Assembly (NCBI RefSeq): GCF_007655135.1 | Contig: NC_045132.1 | Coordinates: 26,220,354 to 26,284,353, forward strand | Reading direction: 5' to 3' | Source: Punica granatum | Taxonomy: Eukaryota > Streptophyta > Magnoliopsida > Myrtales > Lythraceae | Length of the DNA: 64,000 nucleotides | The notes under the pieces: generated by a model | Databases searched by the model: none | Seen by the model: only the letters and a program-made list of their open reading frames with translations | Told to the model about the DNA's origin: nothing | Part shown: positions 39,220 to 51,870 of the stretch, one piece after another | How positions within the stretch are numbered: position 1 is the first letter of the stretch | Layout: every line of letters starts with the position of its first letter | Translations under genes and position numbers: made by a program

Positions 39220-39539
39220 GGGAAAATTACAAAAAAAACCCAAATTTTGTAAAAATCTCAGTTTTGTCATAAATTTTGTTTTGTAACAAAAAAAACCATA
39301 AGTTTTCTAAAATGTCTCAAAAGTGACATCCGTTATAACTTCCGTCAATTTTTGCCTACGTGTGATCTACGTGGACTGTTAAAGGGACCCACCATCAGCA
39401 GCAAAAATTGACGGAAGTTATAACGGAGGTCATTTTTGAGACATTTTAGAAAACTTATGGTTTTTTCTGTTACAGAACAAAATTTAGAACAAAATTGAGA
39501 CATTTTACAAAATTTGGGTTTTTTTTTTGTAATTTACCC
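39220..39539. mobile_element. MITE with long terminal inverted repeats and 10-bp target duplication (Mutator-like)
   Basis: The 320-bp element starts GGGAAAATTAC and ends GTAATTTACCC. Its two halves are nearly complementary over about 130 bases each, meeting around TGTGATCTACGTGGACTG. It is flanked by direct copies of TTCTTTTATG (39210-39219 and 39540-39549). A 9-10 bp target duplication with long terminal inverted repeats indicates a non-autonomous Mutator-like element. Confidence 0.85.
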
Positions 39540-39549
39540 TTCTTTTATG

Positions 39550-42500
39550 ATATGATGATATGATTATGATTATGATTATGATGAGATATCTTTTATTAGG
39601 AATGTGCGGATTCGGGTATTTTTTTTCATGATACCCGGACCCCTTTTTTGTATGGGACAGATTTTAAGATTTTGAAATCGAATCCTACCATGTTTACCTG
39701 GAACCGGAACTTATCCGGTATCCTGTTAGATCATGTAACTTTTTTTTCCTCTTCAAGAACAATAAATGAAATAAATAACTAACATCGAAAAGATTTAATT
39801 CACAATCACGCAAAACAAATAAATATTGACATAGATTAATCGGATCACATCCATTAACATAACTAAATGATTATGTAGCTCTCATTCGGATTGTATAATA
39901 GACAAAGTAAATACGCAATTAAAAGATTATGTAGCTATTTAGCAAAAAAAGAATGATGTAGTTCTTCTTAGTAGACAAAGCAAATAATTCTCCATAGAAT
40001 TATTAACTACTACATCACATATAGATGATTATGTAAATATAAAATAATTTTTCAAAAAAAAATATAAGTTGTGAGTACCGATTCTGTGGGTATCCTATAT
40101 GTTTGAACCAGAATTTATTTTTACTAGTTTTTTCAATTACTCTCCGAACCCTACTATATTTTCAATTGAAATTACCCGAACCCTATCCAAACGAGTAGAT
40201 TTCAGTCGGTTTCAGGTATGCCTGATATCCATACACACCCCATTTTTATGATATCTATTCACTTGAGTAATATCCTCTGATATACAATTAAATGCCTTGG
40301 CGACTGGCAAAAAGAGTATATAATACAGTACATTTTACTGGGTTAGCAGCAAAGGAAAAAGAACGCTTACTATACTATATATATAATATATCTACATATT
40401 TATATAGATAAACATACATGTACATATTTTCTGGTATAATTTGAAATCCTTCTGAGGAGTGGGCTTCATATACTGATGCAATTTGCCGACCCCGAATAAT
40501 CAAAATGTCCATTGATTCTCGCTAATGAAATTTTTGGACCCTTTATTTCGACTTCATGTTGATTGTATTAAGCTTATAAAGCTTCTTTATAAAAGAGTAA
40601 AAAAATTTCTCTTGGGTGAAAATGTAATATCCCGATTAAAAGGAGGAAATGGCAAAAATTACACTTATATATTTATATGTATATATATTTTTTCTCGTAC
40701 ATATGTATGTAATTAAATAAGACCTGCCATTCTACGGCCGAAGGACGTGTGCCAGTAGCGTATGAGAAGAACAAATTATCCATAAAAGTAGCCTATCTAC
40801 TTCTCGACTGTCGTCGTCTATAACTTGAAAAAAAAAAAAGTATGCACATATATGTTTGCGTGTATATATATATATATATATATATATACACCCACAAATA
40901 CAAGGATTAATAGGTGAACAGATTCTTAATTTAGTTACTTGCTTGGCGATTCAATAGGCTCTCTCTATTAACTCCATATATAGTTGTGGAATCTCATCAA
41001 TCATCATGCATATGATTACATCAAATGAGATGAAACGTGCTACCAACACATCCCCCCTCCCCCAACAAAATAAATAAATTGATTATATATAGTACGATTT
41101 AACATAGCCACATATGTAGTATGATTTAAATTAGTATTTACAGTCCAATGAGATTGAAAGAACGTGTACATATATTTAGGTGACCCAATTTCTTTGTTCT
41201 TCTCGTTTCTCTATTTCCCTCTTGAAAGTCCCAGTAAACGCCCGACTGCTTTTTTTTTTTTTCCTTTTTTAAAGAGCACATGTATTTTCCTCCTGGATGC
41301 AGAGACACACACAATATTTTAAAAGAATTGAAAAACTACATTATATATAATACCATTATTGGATCATTGTCCATCAAGATTTTTCTTTAATAAATCATAA
41401 AATCTTAAGAAGAAAGTCTTACCAACCGAAAAAAGAAAAAAAAAAAACGAAGAACCAATAAAAGAGGCAATGATATCGAGGTCATCACTTCAGAAAATGC
41501 AAATCAACGGTAAAGTACATGAAAATGAAGAAGTAGAGAAGACGCAAGAGTTCCATGTGTCATAAATATCGACCAAATTATATATCCAAAAGGAAACTAA
41601 CTATTAAATTGCTTAATTAATTTTCTAGTTTTTATGATCATACGTGTGTGGACATATATACATCCATCCACAGCTCGACATGCATATACCGGCACTTGTT
41701 AAAATGCTAATCTTAGGTGTCATATAGTTAATTGATGTAATACTACTTGTTTTATATTATTTATTAAAACTATATATTTCCTGTTGTAATTTGTGGGGTC
41801 TCCGAGATTATGGGACATCCACGGTTCCATACTCTTTAATAGATACAGACGTATGGGAAGCCCACACATCTCCCATACTCTCTCTCATACATATTCATCT
41901 GTACATATAGCTACATCGATAAAGTGGCTAGCTTCTCCACCGAAAAAAAAATAAAAAAAAAATAACAAGACTAGCTTCATTAATTTCTCATCGGACAAAA
42001 AGAGAGAGAAAATCTCCATTAATTTCTTTTTGAATTATTTGCCAAAAAGGAAATGACCGGAGAGTTGCGTGTACTCCAACTCCAACAACGTTAACCTTTA
42101 TTTCTTTTTTTGGCGCATAACGTTAACCTTTATCTCTTTTTTCGGTGCATAACGTTAACCTTTATTATATATATATATATGCGCGCGCGCACGACCCCTT
42201 ATACATAGAGTGTTGCTATATCTTCCTAATAATTGACTTAAAAATCTCCTAATCCAAAATCTCACTTATGAATGCATAAATTGTAATTATACAATATCCA
42301 AAAGCTATTCAATTGATGTGAGTGAAAATTTGAATTATGATGAATTTTAAGCACACAATTTAGGAGAATTTAACATTTTTGATATATATAAATATATATA
42401 TTTTGCATAATCTTATATCCGAAAGTCTAATAAATCTTGATTGATCCAGATCCGAACCAAGTCTGTCCTTTAAGGAATAAAGGTTTCAATCATGAATACT

Positions 42501-42600
42501 CTCAGCTCACAAGACTTAAGTCCAAGATTTTTTTGAGTGAATTAAATCTAAGATTTTGTTTAAGGAAAATAGGCGCGGACCGGTTGAATTGCTCTCATTG
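39550..42600. other. AT-rich gene-free stretch upstream of FAR
   Basis: No exon recognised. It contains (TA)n near 40863-40888, poly-T near 41251-41262 and the tandem GTTAACC repeat listed separately. A plus-strand frame at 40525-40716 has no recognisable domain. Confidence 0.4.
42087..42166. repeat. Short tandem repeat of 32 bp, followed by (TA)n(GC)n
   Basis: AACGTTAACCTTTAT occurs at 42087, 42119 and 42151, separated by CTTTTTT-GGCGCAT-type spacers. A TATATATATATATGCGCGCGCGC tract follows at about 42167-42190. Confidence 0.75.
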
Positions 42601-42853
42601 GTTGGCACACCCTCCCCTATATATATAGCCCACAAGAACTTGGCATCTTGCACTTCCTATCATTGCAAGGTTTATAACTTCTAATAGACATATAACCTCT
42701 CCTCTCTTCCTCAGTGTGTGTGTGTGTTTTAGTTATTGAACTCTGCAACTTTCCTTTCTTCTGATCACCACTAGCCGATATATATAGAGAGATATTGAAG
42801 CATTGAAGCATCATCCATTGTTTCCTTTCATATTAAAAATTATTCCAAGAGAG
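42601..42853 (+). promoter_or_regulatory. Core promoter and leader of the FAR gene
   Basis: CCTATATATATAGCCC at about 42617-42630 is a strong TATA candidate, some 225 bases before the ATG. The leader contains a (TG)n run near 42715-42727. Position and composition suit a regulated, tissue-specific promoter; the start site itself is inferred. Confidence 0.5.
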
Positions 42854-45800
42854 ATGGAGTTCGGAAGCGTAGTGCAGTTCCTCGAGGACAAGACGATCCT
42901 TGTTACCGGTGCCACTGGCTTCCTCGCTAAGAGTATATACTCTCTCTCTCACCTTATCTATAATCTTCGATATCCTGTGTTGGTGCAGTTATCAGATCCC
43001 ATGTAGATCGTGTGTTCCATCCATGTTTTGAGTTGTGTGTTTCACCTTCTAATGACTTGTGGGTCGGAATGTGCTGTGTGGTCTGCAGTCTTTGTGGAGA
43101 AGGTGCTGAGAGTTCAGCCGAATGTGAAGAAACTGTACCTTCTTCTGAGGGCTTCCGATGCCAAAACGGCCGCTCACCGGTTTCACAATGAGGTATGCTG
43201 CGACGGACATTGCAAACATGATCTCTCATATAGATATTGATCCTTTGACATGAAGAAATTTTATATTCAAGAGGGAATGAGTGAACATTGTAAATCTTAA
43301 TTAATTCCTACAAAATGTAGATTCAGATGTTTTATTTGCTTAATTTCCTTTAAAATTTGTTACAAAATCACCCGACATACTATAATCAATCAAGGAGAGC
43401 TCACATTTTCAGTCGCATTCGAGTCAAGTAGCTAGACTTGATTGAGAGTGAAGGGATCATCATTATTCATTAACTTGGGTTTGAATTGATTATCGTTCAA
43501 GGGAAGAGTCCCCTTCATTTTGCTTTCAAGAAAGTTGATACAATTCTTCAGCCAACTTTTCTCCGACTGAACGTATATAGTTATATCTATACATATTCCA
43601 CTGATATAAATTTCATATTTGTAAGTATTTGTGTATAAGACCATATAAATAAATTCCATGCAATAATAAATATATATCGGAAAAAAGTTTTTTTTTCCCC
43701 AAATTCTCTCGTGTTTATGTATATACTTTGATCAAGTTATCCCGGAAGCTACAATTATAACTAGCTAGCTATTCCCGACGACATATATGAAGTCCTTATG
43801 CAAAAAGCAAACGGATCCTCTCGACTTAATTAAGTATTAGTGCATGGATGATATATATATATATTAAGAGCGCAGTGTATATTATATATACCTAATTTTT
43901 GTTTATGGAATTTTTGTTTAATGGATCAATTAGGTGATAGGTAAGGACTTGTTCAGGGTGCTGAAGGAGATGTGGGGTGAGAACTTCAGTTCACTCATCT
44001 CAGAGAAGGTGGCCGTCGTCGCCGGAGACATCTCCGTTGATTATTTAGGGGTCAAAGGCTCTGACCTGAGAGAGCAGATGTGGGGCCAAATTGATGCCAT
44101 CATTAACTTAGCTGCAACCACCAAATTTGATGAGAGGTAAATCAAATGAAATAGCTTATGCCGCGTCTCGTCAGATCAATGTGCAGACTACACATATAGG
44201 CCTGCATGCAGGCTCTGGTGTTTACGAAAATCATCGAGTCAGCGCTTAGAACCCTATCTATCGGTATATGTGTTGACAATGACATGCAAGCTACGTGCTG
44301 CGTTATGTGTATAACTATTACTCGTGTTTGTTTTCGTAGGTACGATGTTTCGTTGGGCATCAATACCTTGGGGTCCAAGCATGTCGTCGACTTCGCGAAG
44401 CGATGCGGCAAGCTGAAGGTTCTTGTCCACGTGTCAACTGGTCAGTGTTATTACTAGTCTGTACTTGACTTGGTTAGTTTTAGTAGCTCATCAGTTTGTG
44501 CCTGATCTTGCTTGGTGAGCTACTCATCGTCTTTTCAATTATTTAATTATATATATTCCATGGTTGACTCCAATGATCTTAATATATATATATATATGTT
44601 CCCTTCATGCAAGTAATAGGGATAATGCTTTTAATTAAAAGAAGGAAGAACTTATTATATTATTTTTCATTTATGCTGTTGCTGCTGCCTGGTGCTAAAA
44701 CAACAGCTAATTAGAAACCCTAGCTATAGAAGAATTGACAAAAGAGATGTATATATATATATAGTAGGCCCAGGAAACCAAAAAATGGTTAGGCCGAGGA
44801 TGTCCGGGTACGTGGACACGTGCAAAACTCGAAATTAGTAACATGAATTCTTAGGAAAAATATTTAATTGTTACATACTAATATAATAAAGCATGTGAGG
44901 ATACTTCACCGAAAAAAAAAGTACGCGAGGATACACACATCAATTTATTGGAAGGGTAGCGACATGGTGAAAGTTGATGAAACGATGGTCGTCTCAGACA
45001 TCGACTTATTATGCAGATACATATGTATTAATTGTTACTTTAGTTTAATACAACATGGGGGATATGAATACTATTTCTGGGTGTTAAATATCTTCCAGTT
45101 TTAAGAAAAAAGAAATTATATATATATATGACTGATGTTACCTATGCACGTATATATTATATAAAATAATTTATGCAGCATATGTGTGTGGGGAGAAGGG
45201 AGGATTGATAGAGGAGAGGCACTATCAGATGGGGCAGACATTGAATGGGGCGTCAGGGCTCGACATTGATGCAGAGGTGAAGTTGGCCCAGGACAAGTTG
45301 AAAGAGCTCACAGCTATGGGCTCCACCCCTCAGGAGATCTCTATGGCCATGAAGGACTTGGGCATCTCGAGGTCAATTATCGGCGCTCTCCGCTGGCTCT
45401 CACTCCAACTTATATCGCTTTCTGAAACCGGTTTATCGATCGATGCTGAAATATATATGATGCCGGTTGTCTATTACATATATAATTAATTAACGCCGAT
45501 TGTCGTGGTACGTGAATGTTCGAAGATTTTAATAAGTCGTGATGTAACATATGCAGGGCAAAGACATATGGGTGGCCTAACACTTACGTGTTCACAAAGG
45601 CCATGGGAGAGATGCTCGTGGGGCGGTTGAAAGGAAATCTACCTGTTGTCACCTCTCGTCCCACCATCATCTCCAGTACTTACAAAGAACCCTTCCCCGG
45701 CTGGGTTGAAGGTGTTAGGTAATTAATGATCACATTATATATTAAAAAAATTAATTAATTAACTAATCACGTGCAATATAATTCTTAAGAAAACAAAAGC

Positions 45801-47001
45801 TTGTTTTCTGATAATTAATTAATTAATTGTTTGCGGATGATGTGGATGACAGAACCATAGACAGCCTCACAGTGAGCTATGGTAAAGGCAAACTCCCGTG
45901 TTTTCTATGCGATCCGAGGGGGATCATTGATGTGGTAAATGACCTAACATTAACATGCTCTTCGATTCGTTACTGTAATTAATGTTTATAACTGAAGAAA
46001 GTCCCCCGCCATTCTCTAATTAATCTAAAATCTGACATTGATTTTCTACATGCATGCAGATACCCGCTGACATGGTAGTGAATTCGATCATAGTGGCAAT
46101 GGCAGCGAACGCGGGCCACCAGCGACCCGATGATGAGGTGATCTATCAGGTGGGGTCTTCTCTCGGGAATCCCCTCAGGTACTGCAATCTCGAGGAGTAC
46201 GGGTATCGCTACTTTTCTGAGCATCCATGGATTAACAAGGAAGGGAAGGCCGTGATAGTTGGGAAGGTTAAGATCCTCAGCAGCATGGCCAGTTTCCGAA
46301 GATACATGGCCCTTCGATACTTGCTGTTGCTTAAGGTGCGTAACATCTATGACATCAACCGATTAGCTTCAGCTCTTCGAGTCCAAAACGATGAATAGAT
46401 ATCAACTGATTAGGTGAATATGAAAGGAAACAGTAGATGGTGGTTGCCGAACCAAACCATGCATGGATGGACCTAACATTAAAATATATTTCCCACGATG
46501 CACTATGATTGATGATGTGTGGTCCAACAGACACATTTGAGGAAATGTAGGGCCCTGAAAAGTTCGGACAAACCAAAGTTTGGATCCGTTTCATCCAAAA
46601 TTGGTAAAGTGGTTTTGTGTTTTGGTCTTTGGACAGGGACTGGAAGTGGCAAATGCAGCATTCTGCCAGTTCTTCCAGGGCACCTACCTCGACATGAGCC
46701 GGAAGATTAATCACGTGATGCGTCTCATGGAGCTTTACCGGCCGTACTTGTTCTTCAAGGGAGTGTGAGTATATATAGATTTGTCTGGTGTCTTTTTCCG
46801 TTCTAAGAGCTTGAACTTGTGCCGACTCGATCGTTGTTCTTGTACAGATTTGACGACATTAACACGGAGAAGTTGCGAGCTGCCATGAGGGACAACGGGG
46901 CGGAGGCAGACATATTTTACTTCAACCCGAAATGCATCAACTGGGATGACTACTTCAGGAGGATTCACCTTCCCGGCGTTGTGAAATACGTCTTGAAATG
47001 A
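42854..47001 (+). CDS. Alcohol-forming fatty acyl-CoA reductase (FAR/CER4 family)
   Basis: Ten exons (42854-42932, 43089-43192, 43934-44136, 44340-44440, 45179-45371, 45557-45718, 45853-45934, 46060-46335, 46637-46764, 46848-47001) with GT-AG borders give 493 residues, the usual FAR length. The N-terminal Rossmann domain has the NAD(P)H motif TGATGFLA at 18-25 and substrate-domain motifs [15 protein letters not shown] and VHVSTAYVCG. The catalytic pair is Tyr237/Lys241 in YVFTK. The C-terminal Sterile/FAR_C domain contains [13 protein letters not shown] and ends in VVKYVLK. FARs reduce very-long-chain acyl-CoA to primary alcohols with NADPH, for cuticular wax, suberin or sporopollenin, usually at the ER. 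Which FAR paralogue this is cannot be settled by eye; no plastid transit peptide is evident, which argues against the MS2/FAR2 type. Confidence 0.94.
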
Positions 47002-47737
47002 ACATTTCCATTGAACATGTCAATAGAGAATGAGATTAATGTGTTTGCACGATTAATTTTCAGTATCTGAAAAGTTTAAGGAGCTTCGTCCTATTATAGC
47101 AATTTATATTATAGTGATTGAAGGCAGCATTCATATGGAACCAAAAACAGAGCTTATTGTGCTTGTGTTCTGTGGATTAATATTCTTTGTCATTATAAAT
47201 GTCATCACAGTATGTACAACTGCTTCATATTCAATCCGATTATCTGTTTCAACAAGACCGAAGCTCATTTTCAGAGTTACTCCTCACATTTTTGAGCTTA
47301 TATGGTTTCGAATTCAAAATGTGCCTACACAGCATGACCGATGGTGAGAACAAGAGTTGCATTGTTTCCAGAGTCCCTCGATAACTCAAACTCAGAATAT
47401 GTGGATCAAGCAATTGAGCTGAAGCTCGAACTCAAGTCGAGGGCAGATGGATTACCCAAGAGATTATGAGGATGCTGGGTAATAGCTCATCTTCAATTTG
47501 CCAATAATAGTTTCGAATTACATTACATGGTGTAATAAGAAAAATCCATCTCAGCCCAACAGAGGTTCCAAGTTCAATTTCTCTTCCGCTATCCCCTCCT
47601 TCGACTCATAGCCTCCCTTCTGACTGAAAAAAAGAAAAAAAGAGAGAGAACTAGAAATCCACGAGCAAGGGCATTGTGCCCACTGATTTTTTTCCCTTTT
47701 TTCCTTTTCGTCTCAATAACTAGCTTTCTGAGAAATG
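47002..47737. other. Convergent 3' spacer between FAR and PRORP
   Basis: Contains both 3' UTRs. No gene seen; frames at 47114-47384 lack recognisable domains. Confidence 0.45.
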
Positions 47738-49993
47738 TCAATGCACGGGAGACGGAGATCTCTCTTTTCTTTTACCGGTGATAGCCATTGAATTGACGCC
47801 ATTTTGGTTATTTCTGCAACAGTCAGGATTTGATGGGACTCCATTGAAGCTCGGCCTTGTAATGCAAAGCCAAGATATTGCGGTTTCCTCATTGTTGTCG
47901 CTCAAGATGGGCACATGCCATGATCCTTTGCATGATTCCTGAAAGAGAGCAAAGTTTTGTATCATCTATGCCAGATAAATAACACGTCCACTGAAGAATA
48001 TAGACATACCTGAATGACTACAGAAAATGGAGGTGGCATAAGAAGCACCGGGCTTCCTTTTGTGAAAGTATAACGGACCTAGATGTGAAAAACAATCAGG
48101 AGAGCAAAGGTCTCAACATCCGATAATAAATTCTAAAAATGATTGAAGACAGCTAATAGATAGCTCACAAGTTCTAAAAAAAAAAAAGATTGAACTAATT
48201 GAGAGCGCATACTTGATGTCTCTCCTTCCACTTGAGGAAGACGTTGCTTCCCAGGAGCTCAAAAATGTGATCTCGCATCTCATCATTTGTCACGATAAGG
48301 CATCTCAGTTTCACGGTAGCATAAAGCCAGTACCTAAAGTCACGACAACATAGTTGAATTTGAGAAGCATTCCATCACCAACAAAAGAAAGCAATCAAGC
48401 CGTGAAGATTAAAGCGAGTAATATTAGGACTACTATTGTATACCAATCATCATTCGATCCACCAGGGGTCGTATACAAGACTCCCTTGTCTATCCATTCG
48501 TCCAGCAGCTTCCTATGGGAAGGATTGTCCCGGAGAGCTCGGAAGCGTTTATTGTGCAAGACAACAAGTGGCCATTTGCTTCCGCTCCTATTGTAGAGCT
48601 CTTTCACCACCGCTTCAAGCTGCACTATCGCAATTGGGTATCATACGTACTTTGGGTTAGGCAACAGGACACTTAAGGAAAACCAAGCCAGTGACATAAT
48701 GGTAAAAAGATAGATATATACAACCTGAGGAACAGAGAAACCTCCATCTGAGAAATTCTGCTGGTAGAGTCCAATATTTGCTCCATCAACAATAGCTTCA
48801 TAATCAGCATGTTTATTGAGCCAATCCTATACAGAGGAAATGAGATTGTAGGCAATGACTAGACAATAACTATGAATAGCGCATGATAAAGAACAAAAGC
48901 ACACCACTTGTCTAAAACATAGTCCCGTGCTTTGAACTCTCAATCAGCCAATAAGATTCCGTCAAGTTAATCAAGATAGTCGGTAAGAACTATGGTCCAT
49001 TCAATTGAACTAAGAAAAGCATCTGCAAATGCCAAATCCAGCAAGCAAAGACAGACTCTCACCAACCTGAAATTCGCTAAAATTGGCCTTAGCCTCCCTT
49101 TCCATGGCCAATGCAGCCACAGAATCCGCAAACATCTCGGTCTCCACATCATCAATATCTACACAAGCCAGCTGCTCCCCACAACATTCACAAACTCCAG
49201 ATTCATCCACACGTCCTCTCCTCACATTCCACTTCCCCTTGCCGACCCACCCCATCCCGTGAAACCCTCCGCCGTTCCTCAAAACTGAATCTTTCAAGCG
49301 GCCCACATCATAATTCACCTTACCAGCTTCACAAGCCCTCTCTCCTCGAAACCAATCCTCGATTGCCTTTGCAGTCGCTTCACTAACAGACCGGACGCAG
49401 TTCCTCAGCTTATGCAGATACTCATAAACCTTCTCGTCTCTGCCCACCTCAGCACTTACTCTCAATAAAGCCATGAGCCCGGGCTCCTCCGGGGTCAATC
49501 CCGCACTAGCCATATGCTCCTCGACTTCATAGGCCTTCTCTGCTTCGGAGTTGTCGCAGAACCAATACAAGGCGGGATCATATGTGCGCAGCCTGGGGAG
49601 AATACCATGCTCCCCCATGGACCTAACCAATGCAAAAGCGCGATCGCCTTCCCCATTTGCCGCGGCGAGCCGAGCAACGGCGGTGGCGGTGGCCTCACTG
49701 GGGCTGATGTTGGAGGACAGCGCGTGATCGTAGACGCGGAAACCGAACTGGATCGCTGATTGCTTCAGGGAAGGGTCTGAGGCGACGCAGTTGGAGCATA
49801 TGTAGAGGAGGGAGTTGACGTGCTGTAGATTCAGGCGGAGGTTTTGGGAGGTTGCGGCCTCATAGAGGGCGATTGCGCCGTTCAAGTCCTTGTCTTTGGA
49901 GCAAGAGTTGAGGTTTAACTGAAATTCGATTTCAGAGGATGGCTTCTTCTTCTTGGTCTTCTTGTTATTCGGCTGATTTTGAGCTCCCGCCAT
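47738..49993 (-). CDS. Protein-only RNase P (PRORP), probably the nuclear PRORP2/3 type
   Basis: Six exons on the minus strand (49993-49067, 48826-48725, 48619-48444, 48333-48213, 48078-48010, 47938-47738) give 531 residues. A Lys-rich start (KKTKKKKPSS) is followed by PPR-like helices (about 25-240). The zinc-binding centre has GVCECCGEQLACVD, and the NYN metallonuclease domain has Asp323 (IVDGANIGLYQQN), Asp400-Asp401 (GGSNDDWYW) and Asp419/Asp423 (TNDEMRDHIFELLG). The enzyme cleaves 5' leaders from pre-tRNAs without an RNA subunit. The first in-frame ATG is 49993; the open frame upstream begins only with TTG and has no other ATG, so no organelle targeting sequence is encoded by this exon. 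That and the basic N-terminus point to a nuclear form like Arabidopsis PRORP2/3. The C-terminus past the SWLC zinc ligand is divergent. Confidence 0.94.
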
Positions 49994-50236
49994 GAACGTA
50001 ATAGCTGATAATCTGGGAATACGCAGGAACCCTACAGCCTTAAACCCCGCTAAACAGTTCGACAGTTCGACTTTAGTATTACGAAACGGTGAATCCCGCT
50101 CCGAGGTAGGAGACAACGGCCTCGGTCGGATCGAACCGAACCGAACCGATCTGGTCGTCCTTATGGGCTTTCTTTATGGGCCTTGAGCTCCCAGTTTAGC
50201 CCATTCAAATATATGGTCTATTTCCTTTTCTTTTAT

Positions 50237-50267
<31 letters not shown>

Positions 50268-50719
50268 TCTACCTTTTTTCTTCTTCTTTTTTTTGTGTGG
50301 GTGAAATACATGTATTCTATCTTTGGTGGAATTAGGAGCTCATATTGAACCTGTGATATGTATATGTATATTTATTTACTTTATAATAAATAAATTATAC
50401 TGGGAAATCGGAATAGTTGTCTGTTACTTATAACAAGTAATGTAGGTTACCGGTAATTCCATTACCAGCGATCCACCAAATGCGACCCAAATGTTTATTA
50501 CATTGCTTGGTAAATATTTTTACCAGATTTGCCGTTTGGGCTGCTGCGCGGTGTGCCCCTCGTTTGGAAAAATCAGTGATAATGAGTTTGGCAGATTTCA
50601 TACAATTTTGATCCGCCCCCATCAGCCACCTGCGCACTCTCATGTCTATTGCAGGAGATGTTCCTGATTGTGATATGTATATATTACTAGCGTGATTATT
50701 CCATGTCTGCTTGATCTTG
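49994..50719. other. PRORP promoter side and AT-rich spacer
   Basis: A CCGAACCGAACCGAT repeat lies near 50136-50150 and a (TA)n run at about 50239-50268. Further on is an imperfect palindrome around 50451-50465 (GTTACCGGTAATTCCATTACC). No gene seen. Confidence 0.4.
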
Positions 50720-51215
50720 TTAAAATTATTTTGGATCTGAACAAGCCAGTCAACCATGATACCCCTCATGCCCTTAGTGATGTCCCGTTGCACCTCCACA
50801 TAGCCTCATTTAGGCCTTCCCAAGAGCTGAAATATCGAAATGGTTATAACTACATATAAATATCACAAAGGGCTAATTTAAATTTCTCACTCACATTAAC
50901 ATGTTACATAACTCCACAATATGTAGATCATTATAGATATCATGCGCATAGATGCTGCGCCAATATTGGTGATTTCTGGGCTACCGCTACTGGAAATCCT
51001 CTGTCGTGCAGGATATCTATAATAGTCTGTGTTTTAATGCAAGTGAGAATTTTACATTAGCCCTTCGTGATATTTACTATTATAGTTATAAATGTTCGAT
51101 TTTTTTAGCTCCTCCAAAGGTATAAATGCGACTATATGGAGGCGGTTCAATGGAAAATCATTAAGGATATGAACAGAATCTTGGTTGACTGGCTTTTTCC
51201 TATCCAAATAATTTT
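50720..51215. repeat. Inverted repeat containing two cyclin-A gene relics (hairpin of about 210-bp arms, 70-bp loop)
   Basis: The left arm (50720-50940), read on the minus strand, aligns with the right arm (51011-51215) on the plus strand. Both have ATATCTATAATnnTCT, GTGAGAAnTTnnATTAGCCCTT, GTGATATTTA, AGTTATAA and TTnAGCTC. They end in GGTTGACTGGCTTnTTCnnATCCAAATAATTTTA. Each arm carries a translated trace of the start of an A-type cyclin box: VEVQRDITKGMRGIMVDWL on the minus strand and YMEAVQWKIIKDMNRILVDWL on the plus strand. Part of an intron and its 3' splice site appears to be included. Neither is a functional cyclin. If transcribed through, the RNA would fold into a long imperfect hairpin. 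Confidence 0.75.
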
Positions 51216-51754
51216 ACGGTGATCATGTTCATTAATCAATCTTAAGTAGGTAGATCTTGATGATGATCAGCACCGGTAAATAAGTAATGTTGTTGGGAAT
51301 TGAATTGAAATTTACGAGAGAAATTTCCCTTTGGAAATTCCCTTTAATACTCGTCGGAAGAAAATCCCGAGGTCGGTTTTTTAGGAAATATTTCCTTTCA
51401 AAAATCGTAACTTCCGATGGACTTCCCACAACTTTGTCCCTGACAATGAAGGAAATTCTCGTCGAAGTGTTATTAGAATTTCCGACATTCCTCTACTAAG
51501 GAAGTCAACCTTGTTCTCCTGAAAATCTGTATATGATGGAAGGAGGAAAATTCGTGCTCAATCAAAGAAGGAAATCACGTAATTGACCCGTTATATATGA
51601 TTTAATTTTATCCGAAATGAAGCATCTAAAAAATAATAAGAGAAATACTAGTTCAGTTCTCATAAAATCAAATATAATCCTTATAAGGTGAAAAATAAAG
51701 GTTACTTCGAATGAATATCACGATTTGTTAAATATGAGACTTTTAATAGTAGAT

Positions 51755-51832
51755 AAGGAGGGTATAGCCTAATGGCGTGTGTCCCCCTAATAATCAAACA
51801 GTTATAGATTCGAATTTCACGTGAAATTATCT
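51755..51832 (+). mobile_element. tRNA-like SINE head (type 2)
   Basis: GGTATAGCCTAATGGCG fits a pol III A box, and TAGATTCGAATTTC about 40 bases on fits a B box. A cloverleaf cannot be drawn, so it is not a tRNA gene. Body and tail are unclear. Confidence 0.4.
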
Positions 51833-51870
51833 ATGTCCCTTTTAATAGTTATTATTATCTTTTTTGTGGA

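Noticed and set aside
49994..50116. Longer PRORP start giving 572 residues
   Set aside because: The first codon is TTG and no ATG lies upstream of 49993 in frame; family members of the nuclear type begin near this ATG.
50428..50799. Functional cyclin gene
   Set aside because: Only about 20 residues resemble the cyclin box; the rest of the frame is unrelated and an inverted copy exists at 51121-51200.
51755..51832. Functional tRNA gene
   Set aside because: Pol III boxes are present but acceptor and anticodon stems cannot be paired.
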